Notes: generated from the letters alone by a model not told the origin. DNA of 46,931 nt from Streptococcus orisasini (GCF_001431045.1 NZ_BCLE01000018.1:1-46931), one strand, 5' to 3'; counted from the stretch's first letter, positions 15,294-26,444 are shown. Translations and numbers: made by a program.

Positions 15294-17636
15294 ATGAAAG
15301 AAAAAATTATTGACTATTTACAGGACAAGGGGAGGTCAAGTGTTGACGATTTAGCCAGCAGTCTTAAGATGGCTGGTGCTAAAAATTTCCCTTTACTGAT
15401 TAAGGCCATTTCCAGTCTTGAAAGTAAGGGAAAACTGCGCTTTGAGCAGGACGGTACCATTTCACTGAGAAAAAAGCAGCCGAAAAAGGATCAAATTACT
15501 ATCAAAGGAACTTTTCGGGCCAATAAGGCAGGCTTTGGTTTTGTGAGTGTTGATGAAACAGAAGAGGAGCTTTTTATTGGTCGGAGCGATACCGGTCATG
15601 CCATTGATGGCGATAGGGTTGAAGTGGTCATTAAAAAAGTGGCTGACCGCCTTAAGGGGACAGCTGCAGAGGCGCGTGTTGTCACCATCGTTGAACATAG
15701 CTTGAAAACAGTTGTCGGCCGCTTTGTTTTAGATGATGAAAAGCCGCATTATGCTGGCTATATTAAGAGTAAAAATCAAAAAATCAGCCAAAAAATTTAC
15801 ATCAAAAAAGAACCCATTGTGTTAGACGGTACTGAAATCATTAAGGCTGTTATTGAAAAATATCCGACACGAGGTCATGATTATTTCGTTGCCAGTGTCC
15901 GTGATATTGTGGGCCATCAAGATGATGTGGGCATAGATGTTTTGGAAATTTTAGAGTCCATGGACATCGTATCAGAATTCCCTGATGCTGTTTTAGCAGA
16001 AGCTGAGGCTATTGCTGAAAAGCCAAGCAGCAAAGATTTTATTGGACGCCTTGATCTGCGCGATGAGATTACCTTTACCATTGATGGGGCTGATGCTAAG
16101 GATTTGGATGATGCGGTTCATATCAAACTGCTGGATAACGGCAACTTTGAGCTTGGCGTGCATATTGCGGATGTTTCTTATTATGTTAAGGAAGGCTCCG
16201 CTTTGGATCGCGAAGCTTTGGCCAGAGGAACCAGTGTCTATGTGACAGACCGGGTGGTGCCTATGCTGCCTGAGCGTCTGTCAAACGGAATCTGCTCTCT
16301 CAATCCTAATCTTGACCGCCTGACTCAGTCGGCCATTATGGAAATTGATAAACAAGGGCATGTTGTCCGCTACCAAATCACCCAGACGGTTATCAAAACG
16401 GCATTTCGTATGACTTACAGCGATGTCAATCAGATTATCAGCGGTGATGCGGAACTGATAGAGAAATACGATAAGATTGTGCCCTCTATTCATTATATGG
16501 TGACCCTGCACAAGATTTTAGAGAAAATGCGTGAGAAACGCGGGGCCCTCAACTTTGACACCTCAGAGGCTAAAATTTTGGTCAATGACAAAGGTGTTCC
16601 TCTGGATGTTGTGCTGCGCCAGCGCGGGCTTGCCGAGCGCATGATTGAATCTTTCATGCTGGCTGCCAATGAATGCGTGGCTGAGCATTTTGCTAAGAAA
16701 GAGCTGCCTTTTATCTATCGGATTCACGAAGAACCCAAAGCCGAAAAGATACAGCAGTTTATGGATTATGCCAGTATTTTTGGTGTCAGCATCCGGGGTA
16801 CCGCTAATAAAATCAGTCAGGCAGCCCTGCAGGATTTCATGAAAAAAATAGAAGGTCAGCCCGGCAGTGAAGTGCTCTCAATGATGCTGCTGAGGTCTAT
16901 GCAGCAGGCACGGTATTCAGAGCACAATCACGGCCATTATGGCTTGGCAGCTGAGTTCTATACGCATTTTACCAGTCCGATTCGCCGCTATCCCGACCTT
17001 TTGGTACACCGCCTGGTGCGCGAATATGACAGACCAAATGCTGAAAAAATAGAGCATTTTGCTGAGCGGATTCCTGAAATGGCAACACAAAGCAGCAGTT
17101 TGGAACGCCGGGCAATTGATGCTGAACGCGCTGTTGAAGCCATGAAAAAGGCTGAATACATGGAAAATTATCTGGGACAAGAGTTTGAAGGTGTCGTATC
17201 CAGTGTTGTTAAATTTGGCCTCTTTGTGGAGCTGCCAAATACGATTGAGGGGCTCATTCATGTAACAACCCTGCCGGAATTCTATCATTTTAATGAACGC
17301 AGCCTCAGCCTTCAGGGGGAAAAATCCGGTACGGTTTTCCGTGTTGGCCAGAAAATAAAAGTGAAAGTGACCAAGGCTGACAAAGCAACCGGCGATATAG
17401 ATTTTGACTATATCCCCAGCGATAATGATGTTATTGAGAAGCTTTCACAGACGAAAAAAGGTAAGCAGCGTCGTTCACGCCCCAGTGGCGACAGCAGCTC
17501 AACAACCGCTAAGCGGAGCAGAAAATCGGCTCTTTCACAAAAGAAATCAAAAAAGAAAAAGCCTTTTTACAAAGAGGCAGTGAAGAAAGGAGGCAAGCAT
17601 GGCAAAGGGACAGGGAAACGTCGTCGCGCAAAATAA
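15294..17636 (+). CDS. rnr: Ribonuclease R
   Basis: RNase R is a 3'-5' exoribonuclease that degrades structured RNA and works with tmRNA/SmpB on stalled messages. The 780-residue protein has an N-terminal helix-turn-helix (about 1-60), cold-shock domains (about 70-220), the RNB domain with '[13 protein letters not shown]' (near 264-276, holding catalytic aspartates), an S1 domain (about 630-710) and a Lys/Arg-rich tail. All are typical. Its 3' end overlaps smpB by 38 bp, which ties the two functions together. Confidence 0.95.
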   Translation: MKEKIIDYLQDKGRSSVDDLASSLKMAGAKNFPLLIKAISSLESKGKLRFEQDGTISLRKKQPKKDQITIKGTFRANKAGFGFVSVDETEEELFIGRSDTGHAIDGDRVEVVIKKVADRLKGTAAEARVVTIVEHSLKTVVGRFVLDDEKPHYAGYIKSKNQKISQKIYIKKEPIVLDGTEIIKAVIEKYPTRGHDYFVASVRDIVGHQDDVGIDVLEILESMDIVSEFPDAVLAEAEAIAEKPSSKDFIGRLDLRDEITFTIDGADAKDLDDAVHIKLLDNGNFELGVHIADVSYYVKEGSALDREALARGTSVYVTDRVVPMLPERLSNGICSLNPNLDRLTQSAIMEIDKQGHVVRYQITQTVIKTAFRMTYSDVNQIISGDAELIEKYDKIVPSIHYMVTLHKILEKMREKRGALNFDTSEAKILVNDKGVPLDVVLRQRGLAERMIESFMLAANECVAEHFAKKELPFIYRIHEEPKAEKIQQFMDYASIFGVSIRGTANKISQAALQDFMKKIEGQPGSEVLSMMLLRSMQQARYSEHNHGHYGLAAEFYTHFTSPIRRYPDLLVHRLVREYDRPNAEKIEHFAERIPEMATQSSSLERRAIDAERAVEAMKKAEYMENYLGQEFEGVVSSVVKFGLFVELPNTIEGLIHVTTLPEFYHFNERSLSLQGEKSGTVFRVGQKIKVKVTKADKATGDIDFDYIPSDNDVIEKLSQTKKGKQRRSRPSGDSSSTTAKRSRKSALSQKKSKKKKPFYKEAVKKGGKHGKGTGKRRRAK

Positions 17637-18069
17637 GAAAGCACGGCACGATTATGAGATCTTAGAAACCTACGAGGCCGGACTTGTGCTAACAGGGACT
17701 GAGATTAAGAGTGTGCGGGCAGCCAGAATAACGCTTAAAGACGGTTTTGCCCAGATCAAAAACGGTGAGGCTTGGCTGAACAATGTTCACATTACGCCTT
17801 ATGAGCAGGGTAATATCTGGAATCAGGATCCCGATCGCACGCGCAAGCTCTTGCTGAAAAAGAAAGAGATTGCCAAGTTGGAAAATGAACTGAAAGGCTC
17901 AGGAATGACCTTGGTTCCTCTTAAGGTCTATCTCAAAAATGGCTTTGCCAAGGTTTTGCTGGGTCTGGCAAAAGGAAAGCACGACTACGATAAGCGCGAA
18001 ACCATCAAGCGCCGCGAGCAGGAAAGAAATATTAAGCGTATCATGAAGAATGTCAACATGCGGGCTTAA
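17599..18069 (+). CDS. smpB: SsrA-binding protein SmpB
   Basis: SmpB binds tmRNA and brings it to stalled ribosomes. The 156-residue protein has the family's oligonucleotide-binding barrel: '[10 protein letters not shown]' near 32-41, '[15 protein letters not shown]' near 53-67, and the basic tail '[18 protein letters not shown]', which enters the decoding site. The ATG sits behind AAAGGAGG inside the end of rnr. It closes the rpmG-secG-rnr-smpB operon, and a strong terminator follows. Confidence 0.96.
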   Translation: MAKGQGNVVAQNKKARHDYEILETYEAGLVLTGTEIKSVRAARITLKDGFAQIKNGEAWLNNVHITPYEQGNIWNQDPDRTRKLLLKKKEIAKLENELKGSGMTLVPLKVYLKNGFAKVLLGLAKGKHDYDKRETIKRREQERNIKRIMKNVNMRA

Positions 18070-18099
18070 TAAATCGTATCATTAACACCGTTTCTATTT

Positions 18100-18152
18100 A
18101 AAAAAGCGAGAGAGTCAATTCCTAAAAGGAAAAGACATCTCCCGCTTTTTTT
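18100..18152. terminator. Bidirectional terminator between smpB and gloA
   Basis: AAAAAAGCG (from 18100) pairs with CGCTTTTTT (to 18152), with GAGA/TCTC inside. It has A-run and T-run on both sides, serving both convergent genes. Confidence 0.85.
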
Positions 18153-18160
18153 ATTATGCC

Positions 18161-18550
18161 TTAAGCATTAAATTTTTTTAAATCGATAATTTCAATTTTG
18201 TAACCGTCTGGGTCTGTGATAAAATAGTACATCTTTGGTCTTCCGGGCAGACCTGACAGATCGGTCACAGTGTAACCAGCATCCTGATGGGCCTTGTGGC
18301 TGCCTTCCAGATCATCAACTCCAACAGCAATGTGACCATAGCCGTTGCCCAAATCGTAGGCTTCATGGTCGTAGTTGTAGGTTAGCTCTAATTCATAATC
18401 AGGGTCATCATCTAAAGTTAGATAAACAATCGTAAATTTATGCTCTGGAAAATCTCTGCGGCGGGCTTCCTTGAAGCCGAGTGCGTCTTGATAAAATTTA
18501 AGTGAAGCGTCTAAGTCCTTAACGCGGACACAGGTATGTAAAAATTTCAT
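18161..18550 (-). CDS. gloA: Lactoylglutathione lyase (glyoxalase I)
   Basis: GloA converts the adduct of methylglyoxal and glutathione to lactoylglutathione. The 129-residue VOC protein keeps metal ligands in the expected places: His5 in 'LHTCVRV', Glu near 55 in 'LELT', His73 in 'YGHIAVGV' and Glu120 in 'YKIEIID'. In S. mutans the corresponding gene (lguL) is linked to acid and methylglyoxal tolerance. GAAAGGAA precedes the ATG. It lies 60 bp after the nitroreductase gene on the same strand and is probably cotranscribed with it. Confidence 0.92.
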   Translation of the reverse strand: MKFLHTCVRVKDLDASLKFYQDALGFKEARRRDFPEHKFTIVYLTLDDDPDYELELTYNYDHEAYDLGNGYGHIAVGVDDLEGSHKAHQDAGYTVTDLSGLPGRPKMYYFITDPDGYKIEIIDLKKFNA

Positions 18551-18609
18551 AAGTCTTTCCTTTCTTTAATTAAGGGTTGAGCTGTTTTAGTCAAACAGAA
18601 AAACTGCTG

Positions 18610-19275
18610 TTACTTAGGCCAAGTAATGACTTCTTCGCGCGGCTTGCGTGATCTAGGGTGTTTAGGATCCCGCAGGCGGTAGCCAAAGGAAATCATATTG
18701 GCGATGCCTTCGGTTTGAGGATTAATAAGACCAGCTTGACTTAAGATGTGATTGGCCTTGTCATAATCAAAACCTTCGATTGGACAGGAGTCAATGCCAA
18801 TCATGCTGGCCGTTGTCATCATATTGCCCATGGCAATGTAAGTCTGCTTAGCAGCCCAGTCAAACAAAGCACGCTCGCTGTCTATCTTCAAATCATTTTC
18901 TTGGAAAGACTGATAGAGCTTGAGACGGGCATCCATGTCTTCCCCCTCTTTTATCCCGCGGCGGATCAGGCTTTGACGGATATTTTCCGAATCATAGCGG
19001 ACGTCTTTTCTGGCTATGGACAGTACAAAATGACTGGCTGTTTCCAGCTGGTACTTAGCACCCCAAGCAATTTCTTTGAGCTGCTTTTTGACCTGCTCAT
19101 CTTCCAAAACGATAAAACGCCAAGGTTCAAGGCCGATAGAAGACGGGCTGAGCCAGGCCGTATCAAGGATGAATTCCATGTCTTCTTTAGGAATCTTCTG
19201 GTCATTGTAAACCCGTACGGCAACACGGTGATCAAAAGCTTGACGGACTTGTTTTTTAATGTCTTCTTTAGTCAT
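18610..19275 (-). CDS. Nitroreductase family protein (NAD(P)H-flavin dependent)
   Basis: This is an FMN enzyme of 221 residues related to NfsB-type nitroreductases. The first FMN-binding stretch 'AFDHRVAVRVY' is near residue 15, 'WLSPSSIGLEPWRF' near 40-53, and the final 'ISFGYRLRDPKHPRSRKPRE' carries the C-terminal phosphate contacts. The natural substrate may be quinones or nitroaromatics. The start is the ATG behind GGAGAC; the frame upstream to 19314 overlaps the promoter. A perfect palindrome over the promoter suggests repressor control. Confidence 0.88.
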   Translation of the reverse strand: MTKEDIKKQVRQAFDHRVAVRVYNDQKIPKEDMEFILDTAWLSPSSIGLEPWRFIVLEDEQVKKQLKEIAWGAKYQLETASHFVLSIARKDVRYDSENIRQSLIRRGIKEGEDMDARLKLYQSFQENDLKIDSERALFDWAAKQTYIAMGNMMTTASMIGIDSCPIEGFDYDKANHILSQAGLINPQTEGIANMISFGYRLRDPKHPRSRKPREEVITWPK

Positions 19276-19299
19276 GATCCATGTCTCCTTAGTTTCATT

Positions 19300-19313
19300 T
19301 GATAAATTTATCA
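19300..19313 (-). promoter_or_regulatory. Palindromic operator candidate at the nitroreductase promoter
   Basis: TGATAAATTTATCA is a perfect 14-bp palindrome overlapping the -10 (TATGAT on the minus strand, preceded by TGG) and start-site region. The binding protein is unknown. Confidence 0.45.
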
Positions 19314-19315
19314 TA

Positions 19316-19512
19316 CCATAATTTATGAAAATAGGGGGAAAGAGACTATAACAATTTTTATAGGTGCCGATTTCAATTATCCTTGGCTACAGCTGCAAAT
19401 CGAAATAAGGCAAATTGTACAGAAAAAAGCGGGCTTTTCAAAGCTAGCAGTTTTGGCAGCCATCAGCAGTGAACGATATACTTCAATAGATCACTCCTTG
19501 CTGCAAATGATA
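19316..19512. other. Intergenic region before bgl, no gene seen
   Basis: On the plus strand one frame stays open for about 80 codons up to the stop at 19566-19568 but has no ATG in a plausible position and no ribosome site. It could be a gene remnant. Nothing is recognised. Confidence 0.3.
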
Positions 19513-19535
19513 ATTTCCTTAGCCTTTAAGGAAAT
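19513..19535 (+). promoter_or_regulatory. Candidate CelR operator upstream of bgl
   Basis: ATTTCCTTA (19513-19521), 5 bp, TAAGGAAAT (19527-19535), a perfect inverted repeat. It ends 8 bp before the -35 position. The same layout is found before celB (21721-21742). Confidence 0.6.
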
Positions 19536-19543
19536 TTTCTCCA

Positions 19544-19572
19544 TGGTGAATGTTGAAACCGTTTGCTAAAAT
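19544..19572 (+). promoter_or_regulatory. bgl promoter with overlapping cre site
   Basis: The -10 TAAAAT is at 19567-19572, with a poor -35 (TGGTGA, 19544-19549) 17 bp upstream, as expected of an activator-dependent promoter. TGAAACCGTTTGCT (19554-19567) fits the cre consensus TGWNANCGNTNWCA in 12 of 14 positions, so CcpA should repress here. Confidence 0.6.
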
Positions 19573-19585
19573 AGAAGTAAACTAG

Positions 19586-21040
<1,455 letters not shown>

Positions 21041-21124
21041 TATCTTAGTTATTAGCCATCATTAAGGGAAGGCATTACGAGTAAAGAATCTCCATAGCTG
21101 TTAGAAGAAAGTCAGGCGAATTTT

Positions 21125-21460
21125 ATGTGGAATGCTATTCTAGAAATTTTATCTGCAATTGCTATTATGGCTTTGTTATTCTATCTTATTTTGAAGGTGA
21201 GAAAGAAAACTATAACTCCTACCTATCAAGGTAAAAATGGTAAGCCGGCCAGCACTTATTTTATTAGTTTTAAGGGAATTGATAAACCGAATATTCGTCA
21301 AAATCAGAGTATTATGGATGTTTTGGCGATCAAATTTGAAACTCCCGATGGTTTTGCAGTAGCATCAACAATCAATGATGTCAAATTACGGGAATTAATC
21401 GTGCGAGAATATCAGCTGAAGCTAAAAAATGTTATCGTGACCTTCCGTCAGTTGGTATAG
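21125..21460 (+). CDS. Hypothetical membrane-anchored protein
   Basis: The 111-residue product has one N-terminal membrane helix (about 4-24) followed by basic residues 'KVRKKT', so the rest should be cytoplasmic. The soluble part ('STYFISFKG', 'DKPNIRQNQSIMD', 'FETPDGFAVAS') is not a family I recognise. Only a weak ribosome site (GAAGAAAG) is seen. It lies between bgl and celB and may be read from the bgl promoter. A strong hairpin follows at 21547. Confidence 0.55.
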   Translation: MWNAILEILSAIAIMALLFYLILKVRKKTITPTYQGKNGKPASTYFISFKGIDKPNIRQNQSIMDVLAIKFETPDGFAVASTINDVKLRELIVREYQLKLKNVIVTFRQLV

Positions 21461-21546
21461 ATTGTTTAGCAGGCGTTATGCTGAGCTATTTTGACCGCTG
21501 TCCATGCAAGGGATAGCTCGCGTGAGCTTATTTTCTTTCAAGATTA

Positions 21547-21574
21547 TAGAGCCGGGCAGTTAAGCCCGGCTCTA
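21547..21574 (+). terminator. Hairpin after the hypothetical gene, T-run missing
   Basis: TAGAGCCGGGC (21547-21557) and GCCCGGCTCTA (21564-21574) form a perfect 11-bp stem. The tail TAGTTATG is not T-rich, so termination is uncertain. Confidence 0.5.
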
Positions 21575-21720
21575 TAGTTATGCAGCTGGAATATTTTGCT
21601 GTAAGCAGACAGAAAGAAAGCCTTAACTCCTTGAAGAAAAGATTACAAGAGCTAAGCTTTCTGCCTATTCTTAGCTCATTTGCAGGTCATTACGGAAAAG
21701 GCAATTATTGTGGTAGATCG

Positions 21721-21742
21721 ATTTCCGTATCGTTACGGAAAT
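21721..21742 (+). promoter_or_regulatory. Candidate CelR operator upstream of celB
   Basis: ATTTCCGTA (21721-21729), 4 bp, TACGGAAAT (21734-21742), a perfect inverted repeat ending 8 bp before the -35. A further half site, TACGGAAAA, is at 21691-21699. Confidence 0.65.
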
Positions 21743-21750
21743 ATTACCCA

Positions 21751-21779
21751 TGGATAATGTAAACGAATACAAATATAAT
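21751..21779 (+). promoter_or_regulatory. celB promoter with cre site in the spacer
   Basis: TGGATA (21751-21756), 17 bp, TATAAT (21774-21779). TGTAAACGAATACA (21758-21771) matches the cre consensus in 13 of 14 positions and fills the spacer, so CcpA should block polymerase. Confidence 0.7.
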
Positions 21780-21817
21780 AGAAGTAAAGAAAATTAATAA
21801 TATTGGAGGAAACAATT

Positions 21818-22135
21818 ATGGCAAAACAGGCTTTAATTATCTGTGCAGGGGGCATGTCATCTTCGATGATTGCTAAAAAGACGATGGCTCTTCTTCAAGA
21901 ACAAGGTGAAGATATTGAAATGGATGCAGTTGGCGTTCCGGAAGGACAAAAGCGCATTGAAGCTGACAAATACGATCTTTATCTTGTCAGCCCTCAAACA
22001 AAAATGAACTTCAAACAGTTATCAGATGCTGCAGCCAAGCAAAACAAACCAATCGTGCAAATTCCGCCGCAAGCCTATATTCCAATTCCTATGGGTATTG
22101 AAAAGATGGCTAAGTTGGTCAAGGATAATCTTTAA
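21818..22135 (+). CDS. celB: PTS cellobiose-family IIB component
   Basis: The IIB component of the lactose/cellobiose PTS passes phosphate from IIA to the incoming sugar. The 105-residue protein has its phosphocysteine Cys9 in 'IICAGGMSSS', directly after the first strand, and normal length. The start is the ATG behind TGGAGGAAA; an in-frame ATG at 21803 is rejected since it lies before that site. It is the first gene of celB-celR-celC-orf-celD as in S. mutans. Confidence 0.94.
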   Translation: MAKQALIICAGGMSSSMIAKKTMALLQEQGEDIEMDAVGVPEGQKRIEADKYDLYLVSPQTKMNFKQLSDAAAKQNKPIVQIPPQAYIPIPMGIEKMAKLVKDNL

Positions 22136-22185
22136 AAAGCAGCAGTATAGTTATTCTAACTAAGGACAGGATAAGGAGGATAATT

Positions 22186-24150
22186 ATGCTAGGCCAGAAA
22201 GAAAAGCTGATTGTCAATTATTTATCTCAGCACCGAGACAGATTTGTGACGAGTAAGGAGTTGGCTGAGCATTTATCCTGTTCAGATCGAACAGCCAGAA
22301 CCCATATTAAATCTCTCATGACTTACTCACCGCAGAAAACGGGGGCTCAGATCATTGCCAAGCAAGGTTACGGCTATCAGTTAAAGGTGATAGACGATCA
22401 GAAATATCTGTCATTTCTCTCTGAAAATAACAAAAATCAGGTTAGAGAGATGATTGATATTAATGACAGGTATCATTATATTTTGAATAAACTTATTTTT
22501 GAGCAAGATAAGATTTTCTTTGATGATCTGATGGATCAGCTCTATGTTAGCCGTTCTACCTTGTCTTCTGATTTCAAAAAAATCCGCAAAGAGCTGCTTA
22601 AATACGATCTCAGAATTGAAAGCAGAGCTAATAAGGGAGTTTTTATCAAGGGCAGCGAACATGATAAAAGACGGTTCATTATGGATTATTTTTTCAGTGG
22701 CCGTTTCCTCAAAAATCTGCATCAGTATGTCAGCAATGATTTTTTTAAACTACCTATCAGTTTTGAGGAGCTGACCATTATAGTTCTGGATGAATGCCGC
22801 AGTGAAAAATTGAAGTTGTCAGATTTGATGATTCAAAATCTGATTGTTCACATTGCCCTTGCGATTAAACGGGTAACTGATGGTTTTGAACTTTCTCCCA
22901 TTGCTATTGACAGCCAAAAGTTTGATAAGGAAATTATAGTGGCTGAGCGTATTTTTAAAAGAATTAAAAAGCGTATAGCAAGGGATTTTCCGCGAGAAGA
23001 AATCAATTACATTGCTTTGCATCTGATTGCTAAAAAAAGCAGTGAGCAGCCGTCCAAAGCTAAAGACGGCAACATACGTATGCAGCATGATTTGACTGAA
23101 GCGCTGAGGAAAATTGACAGCCGCCACGGTTATCACTTTGCAAATGATTTCACCTTGATTGAGGGGCTTTTGGTTCACTTAGAAGTGCTGGAAGAACGTT
23201 TAAAGATTGATGTTCATCTGGACAATCCTCTGCTGACGGACATTAAGGAGCAGTATGGCAGTGTTTTTCAGTTAACCAAAGAACTACTGGGAGATTTGTC
23301 TGCATTTGCAGATTATACTTTATCGGATGATGAGATAGCCTATATCGCTCTTCATTTGATGGCAGCCTTGGAACGGCAGAAAGAGGAACATAAACTTAAT
23401 GTTTTGGTTATTTGTGCTACTGGCTATGGCAGTGCCCAGATGCTCAAAAACCGTATAAAAAACGAACTAAGTCCCTATGTTCATATCGTAGATTTGATTG
23501 GTTACTACGATATCAGCAATGATAAACTGCAAGATATTGATCTGATTATTTCGTCCATTGATTTATCAAATCTGGTCTTTTCTGTTCCTGTTTTAACAGT
23601 CAGTGTCTTTTTAAAAGATGAAGAAGTTGCTCAGATTAAGGAAAAAATACTGACGCTGCAATCATCGCCTAAGAAAATCAAACCTGAAGACGAGGTTGCT
23701 TTAGAACAAGTATTTGATGATTATTTTTCAGAGTCTTATTTTCAGATTTTTGACAGTGCTGACAAGGAAGAACTTCTGAAAAAGATGGTCAGCTGTCTCA
23801 ATGATAAAAAGGATGCCAACTATACCAAATGCATGCTCAGTTTAGTCCATCAGCGTGAAGAGATGAGCACTGTGGCTTTTAGTGATGTGATTGCTGTGCC
23901 TCATCCCCTTAAGGCGGTTGATAAGATACATAAAATTGCAGTAGCAGTTATCAAAAAGGGGATTGCGTGGGACAAGCATTTTACCAATGTCCAGCTAGTA
24001 TTTTTGGTATCACCGTCTATTTATGAAAATGAAGGCCTGCCTGCGATTACTAAAAGAATCGTTGATTTGACAGACCAAAAAGAAGTACAGAAGAAGCTGC
24101 TTGCAAGTGAGTCTTTTGAGGCTTTTAAAGAAATTTTTTTATCTGAATAG
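22186..24150 (+). CDS. celR: PRD-containing transcriptional activator CelR
   Basis: CelR activates cellobiose genes when its PTS regulation domains are in the right phosphorylation state. The 654-residue protein is built of an N-terminal helix-turn-helix ('TSKELAEHLSCSDRTARTHI', about 25-44), a second Mga-like helix-turn-helix ('LYVSRSTLSSDFKKI'), two PRDs with conserved histidines ('YIALHLIAKK' near 280, 'YIALHLMAAL' near 390), an EIIB-like domain with Cys410 ('VICATGYGS') and an EIIA-like domain with His573 ('AVPHPLKA'). AAGGAGG precedes the ATG. Its likely binding sites are the palindromes upstream of bgl and celB. Confidence 0.93.
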   Translation: MLGQKEKLIVNYLSQHRDRFVTSKELAEHLSCSDRTARTHIKSLMTYSPQKTGAQIIAKQGYGYQLKVIDDQKYLSFLSENNKNQVREMIDINDRYHYILNKLIFEQDKIFFDDLMDQLYVSRSTLSSDFKKIRKELLKYDLRIESRANKGVFIKGSEHDKRRFIMDYFFSGRFLKNLHQYVSNDFFKLPISFEELTIIVLDECRSEKLKLSDLMIQNLIVHIALAIKRVTDGFELSPIAIDSQKFDKEIIVAERIFKRIKKRIARDFPREEINYIALHLIAKKSSEQPSKAKDGNIRMQHDLTEALRKIDSRHGYHFANDFTLIEGLLVHLEVLEERLKIDVHLDNPLLTDIKEQYGSVFQLTKELLGDLSAFADYTLSDDEIAYIALHLMAALERQKEEHKLNVLVICATGYGSAQMLKNRIKNELSPYVHIVDLIGYYDISNDKLQDIDLIISSIDLSNLVFSVPVLTVSVFLKDEEVAQIKEKILTLQSSPKKIKPEDEVALEQVFDDYFSESYFQIFDSADKEELLKKMVSCLNDKKDANYTKCMLSLVHQREEMSTVAFSDVIAVPHPLKAVDKIHKIAVAVIKKGIAWDKHFTNVQLVFLVSPSIYENEGLPAITKRIVDLTDQKEVQKKLLASESFEAFKEIFLSE

Positions 24151-24166
24151 AGAAGGGTAGGTTTTT

Positions 24167-24481
24167 ATGGATACAGAGGAATTACAAGTTGCAGCCTTTG
24201 AAATTATTTTAAATTCTGGCAATGCGCGTTCAATTGTTCATGAAGCATTTGAAGCTATGCGCGCCAACAATTACGCCCTAGCTGAGCAAAAGCTTGAAGA
24301 TGCAAATGATGAGATGCTTAAGGCTCATCAGGCGCAAACCGATCTTTTGCAGCAATATGCTGGCGGAACAGAAATCAAAATCGAAATCATCATGGTTCAT
24401 GCCCAAGACCACTTGATGACAACGATGACCCTGAGAGAAGTAGCACTTGAAATGCTGGAGTTGTATAAAAAAGTTGATTAG
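24167..24481 (+). CDS. celC: PTS lactose/cellobiose IIA component
   Basis: IIA takes phosphate from HPr and gives it to IIB. The 104-residue, three-helix protein is of the usual size. The phosphohistidine is His78 in 'MVHAQDHLM', the family's signature. It lies directly after celR, 16 bp apart, in the order of the S. mutans cel operon. Confidence 0.95.
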   Translation: MDTEELQVAAFEIILNSGNARSIVHEAFEAMRANNYALAEQKLEDANDEMLKAHQAQTDLLQQYAGGTEIKIEIIMVHAQDHLMTTMTLREVALEMLELYKKVD

Positions 24482-24493
24482 AAAGGAATTGAG

Positions 24494-25012
24494 ATGTCTC
24501 ATCAATTAAACAGAGAGTCAAAAAAGGCGGGTAACCAGCAGTTAAAACGAAAAATGACCCTAAAAAACAACATGTTTTCACGCTATCTGCTGTTTCGATA
24601 CAGTCTGGCTCTATTTTTCTTTGTAAATCTTTATTGGGGACTTTCTCTGGTTTACAAACCGAGTGTCTATCTCATTTTACCAGTGATTCTGCTGTTTTTG
24701 ATTATTGCAGCCTGCGCCGAGCAGTTTAAGCTTTACGGAGCTAAAGAGGTTTATCTTGAACAGACTAAGCGGGCTTTCAAGACTCAAGTTAGTGTAGAAT
24801 TGTTGTTGCTGGCTGTTATGATGATTCCTCAGCAGTTACCAGCGGTTGTTCCTTTCTTTTCAGATACGATGTCGGCCCACATATTTTTTGTTCTGGTGCA
24901 GCTTCTTGGCCTGCTTATCTGCTGGTATAATCTCAGACGTATCAGACAAATTAAGACCAACGAAGACAAATTTTACAGTCGTTTTCATAACCATATTGAA
25001 AAGTATATTTAA
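24494..25012 (+). CDS. Hypothetical membrane protein of the cel operon
   Basis: The 172-residue product has a basic N-terminus (about 1-25) and four hydrophobic stretches (about 33-48, 52-72, 95-110 and 127-143), so it is an integral membrane protein. S. mutans has a gene of unknown function in the same place between IIA and IIC. It shows no PTS motif. AAAGGAATT precedes the ATG and celD starts 16 bp after its stop, so it is certainly part of the operon. A role in stabilising or regulating IIC is possible but not shown. Confidence 0.75.
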   Translation: MSHQLNRESKKAGNQQLKRKMTLKNNMFSRYLLFRYSLALFFFVNLYWGLSLVYKPSVYLILPVILLFLIIAACAEQFKLYGAKEVYLEQTKRAFKTQVSVELLLLAVMMIPQQLPAVVPFFSDTMSAHIFFVLVQLLGLLICWYNLRRIRQIKTNEDKFYSRFHNHIEKYI

Positions 25013-25027
25013 ATGGAGGAAAAATTT

Positions 25028-26389
25028 ATGGATGAACAAAAAGGATTGTTTGGTTTCCTAGATAAGTATCTTATGGGACCAATGAGTATTATTGCACAAT
25101 ACAAGATTGTACGTGCTATTACGGCTGCTGGGATGGCTGTTGTGCCATTTACTATTGTTGGTTCAATGGTTTTAGTTTTTAGTGTTTTGCCGATTTCATT
25201 TTCTTTCTTGCCTGTGATCAAAGATATTTTCGCAGCTTCATTTGATAAATTTACTGCCTTGTACATGGTTATTAATTATTCAACTATGGGAGCACTATCG
25301 CTTTATTTTGTCTTGACCATGGGGTATGAATTGACTAAAATTTATGCCGAAGAGGAAGAATTGAATATGAATCCTCTAAACGGTGCCTTACTTTCTCTTT
25401 TTGCCTTTTTGATGACTGTTCCTCAAGTTGTATTTAATAAAGGGTCAATGTCATCTATTACTCAGCTTAAAAATGGAGCAGTTATTGCAGATGGCTGGGC
25501 TGTCAGCAATGGGGTTACTCGTTTTGGCACAACAGGAATCTTCACTGCTATTATTATGGGGGTTCTGACTGTTTATCTCTATCGTTTATGTGTCAAGCGT
25601 AATTGGGTCATTAAAATGCCGGAAGCTGTTCCAGAAGGAGTATCTCGTGGTTTCACTGCCTTGGTACCAGGATTTGTGATTGGTTTTGCTGTCGTTATTC
25701 TTAATGGTATCTTTATTATGCTTGGAACAGATATTTTTGAAGTCATTTCTATTCCGTTTAGTTTTGTACGAAATCTAACCGGTACTTGGATTGGCATTAT
25801 GATCATTTATCTCCTAACTCAAGCTCTTTGGATTGTAGGGATTCACGGTGCTAATATTATCTTTGCTTTTGTTAATCCCATTGCCCTTGCTAATATGGCC
25901 AGCAATGCTCAAGAAGGAACACGTTATATTGTTGCAGGTGAGTGGTCTAATATGTTTGTTATCGCCGGTGGATCCGGTGCGACTCTGGGACTTTGTATTT
26001 GGTTAGCTACCCGTGCTAAATCAGAGCAATTAAGCGCTATTGGTAAAGCTTCAGTTGTTCCAGCTATTTTCAACATTAATGAACCGCTTATTTTTGGGAT
26101 TCCAATTATCTATAATCCAGCACTAGCAATTCCATTTATTTTAGCGCCGATGACTGCTGCAACGCTTTATTATCTTGCTATGAAACTTGAATTAATTAAG
26201 GCAGTGTTTGCCAATGTTCCGTGGCCAACTCCAGTTGGTATTGGAGCGTTCATCGGTACAGGAGACTGGAGAGCCATCATTTTGGCCTTGGTTTGTGCTT
26301 TAGCCGCTTTCCTTGTTTACTATCCATTTATTAGAAATTATGATAAGAAATTAATCAGAGAAGAACAAGGTGAAACAGCTCTTGTTTAA
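25028..26389 (+). CDS. celD: PTS cellobiose-family IIC permease
   Basis: IIC is the membrane channel of the cellobiose PTS. The 453-residue protein has about ten hydrophobic segments. Family motifs include 'GMAVVPFTIVGSM' early, 'WIVGIHGAN' with the substrate-site histidine near residue 275, and 'NINEPLIFGIPI', with the key glutamate, near 350. The start is the ATG behind TGGAGGAAA; the preceding in-frame ATG overlaps that site. It is the last gene of the operon, followed by a perfect terminator. Confidence 0.95.
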   Translation: MDEQKGLFGFLDKYLMGPMSIIAQYKIVRAITAAGMAVVPFTIVGSMVLVFSVLPISFSFLPVIKDIFAASFDKFTALYMVINYSTMGALSLYFVLTMGYELTKIYAEEEELNMNPLNGALLSLFAFLMTVPQVVFNKGSMSSITQLKNGAVIADGWAVSNGVTRFGTTGIFTAIIMGVLTVYLYRLCVKRNWVIKMPEAVPEGVSRGFTALVPGFVIGFAVVILNGIFIMLGTDIFEVISIPFSFVRNLTGTWIGIMIIYLLTQALWIVGIHGANIIFAFVNPIALANMASNAQEGTRYIVAGEWSNMFVIAGGSGATLGLCIWLATRAKSEQLSAIGKASVVPAIFNINEPLIFGIPIIYNPALAIPFILAPMTAATLYYLAMKLELIKAVFANVPWPTPVGIGAFIGTGDWRAIILALVCALAAFLVYYPFIRNYDKKLIREEQGETALV

Positions 26390-26444
26390 GGAAATTTAGG
26401 CTAGTCTAGGACTGATTAACAAAAAATTTTATAATTTATTGCAA

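Noticed and set aside
21580..21762. Short plus-strand frame whose start vaguely resembles a LysR-type helix-turn-helix.
   Set aside because: It overlaps the CelR-type palindrome, has no ribosome site, and the resemblance does not hold beyond about 20 residues.
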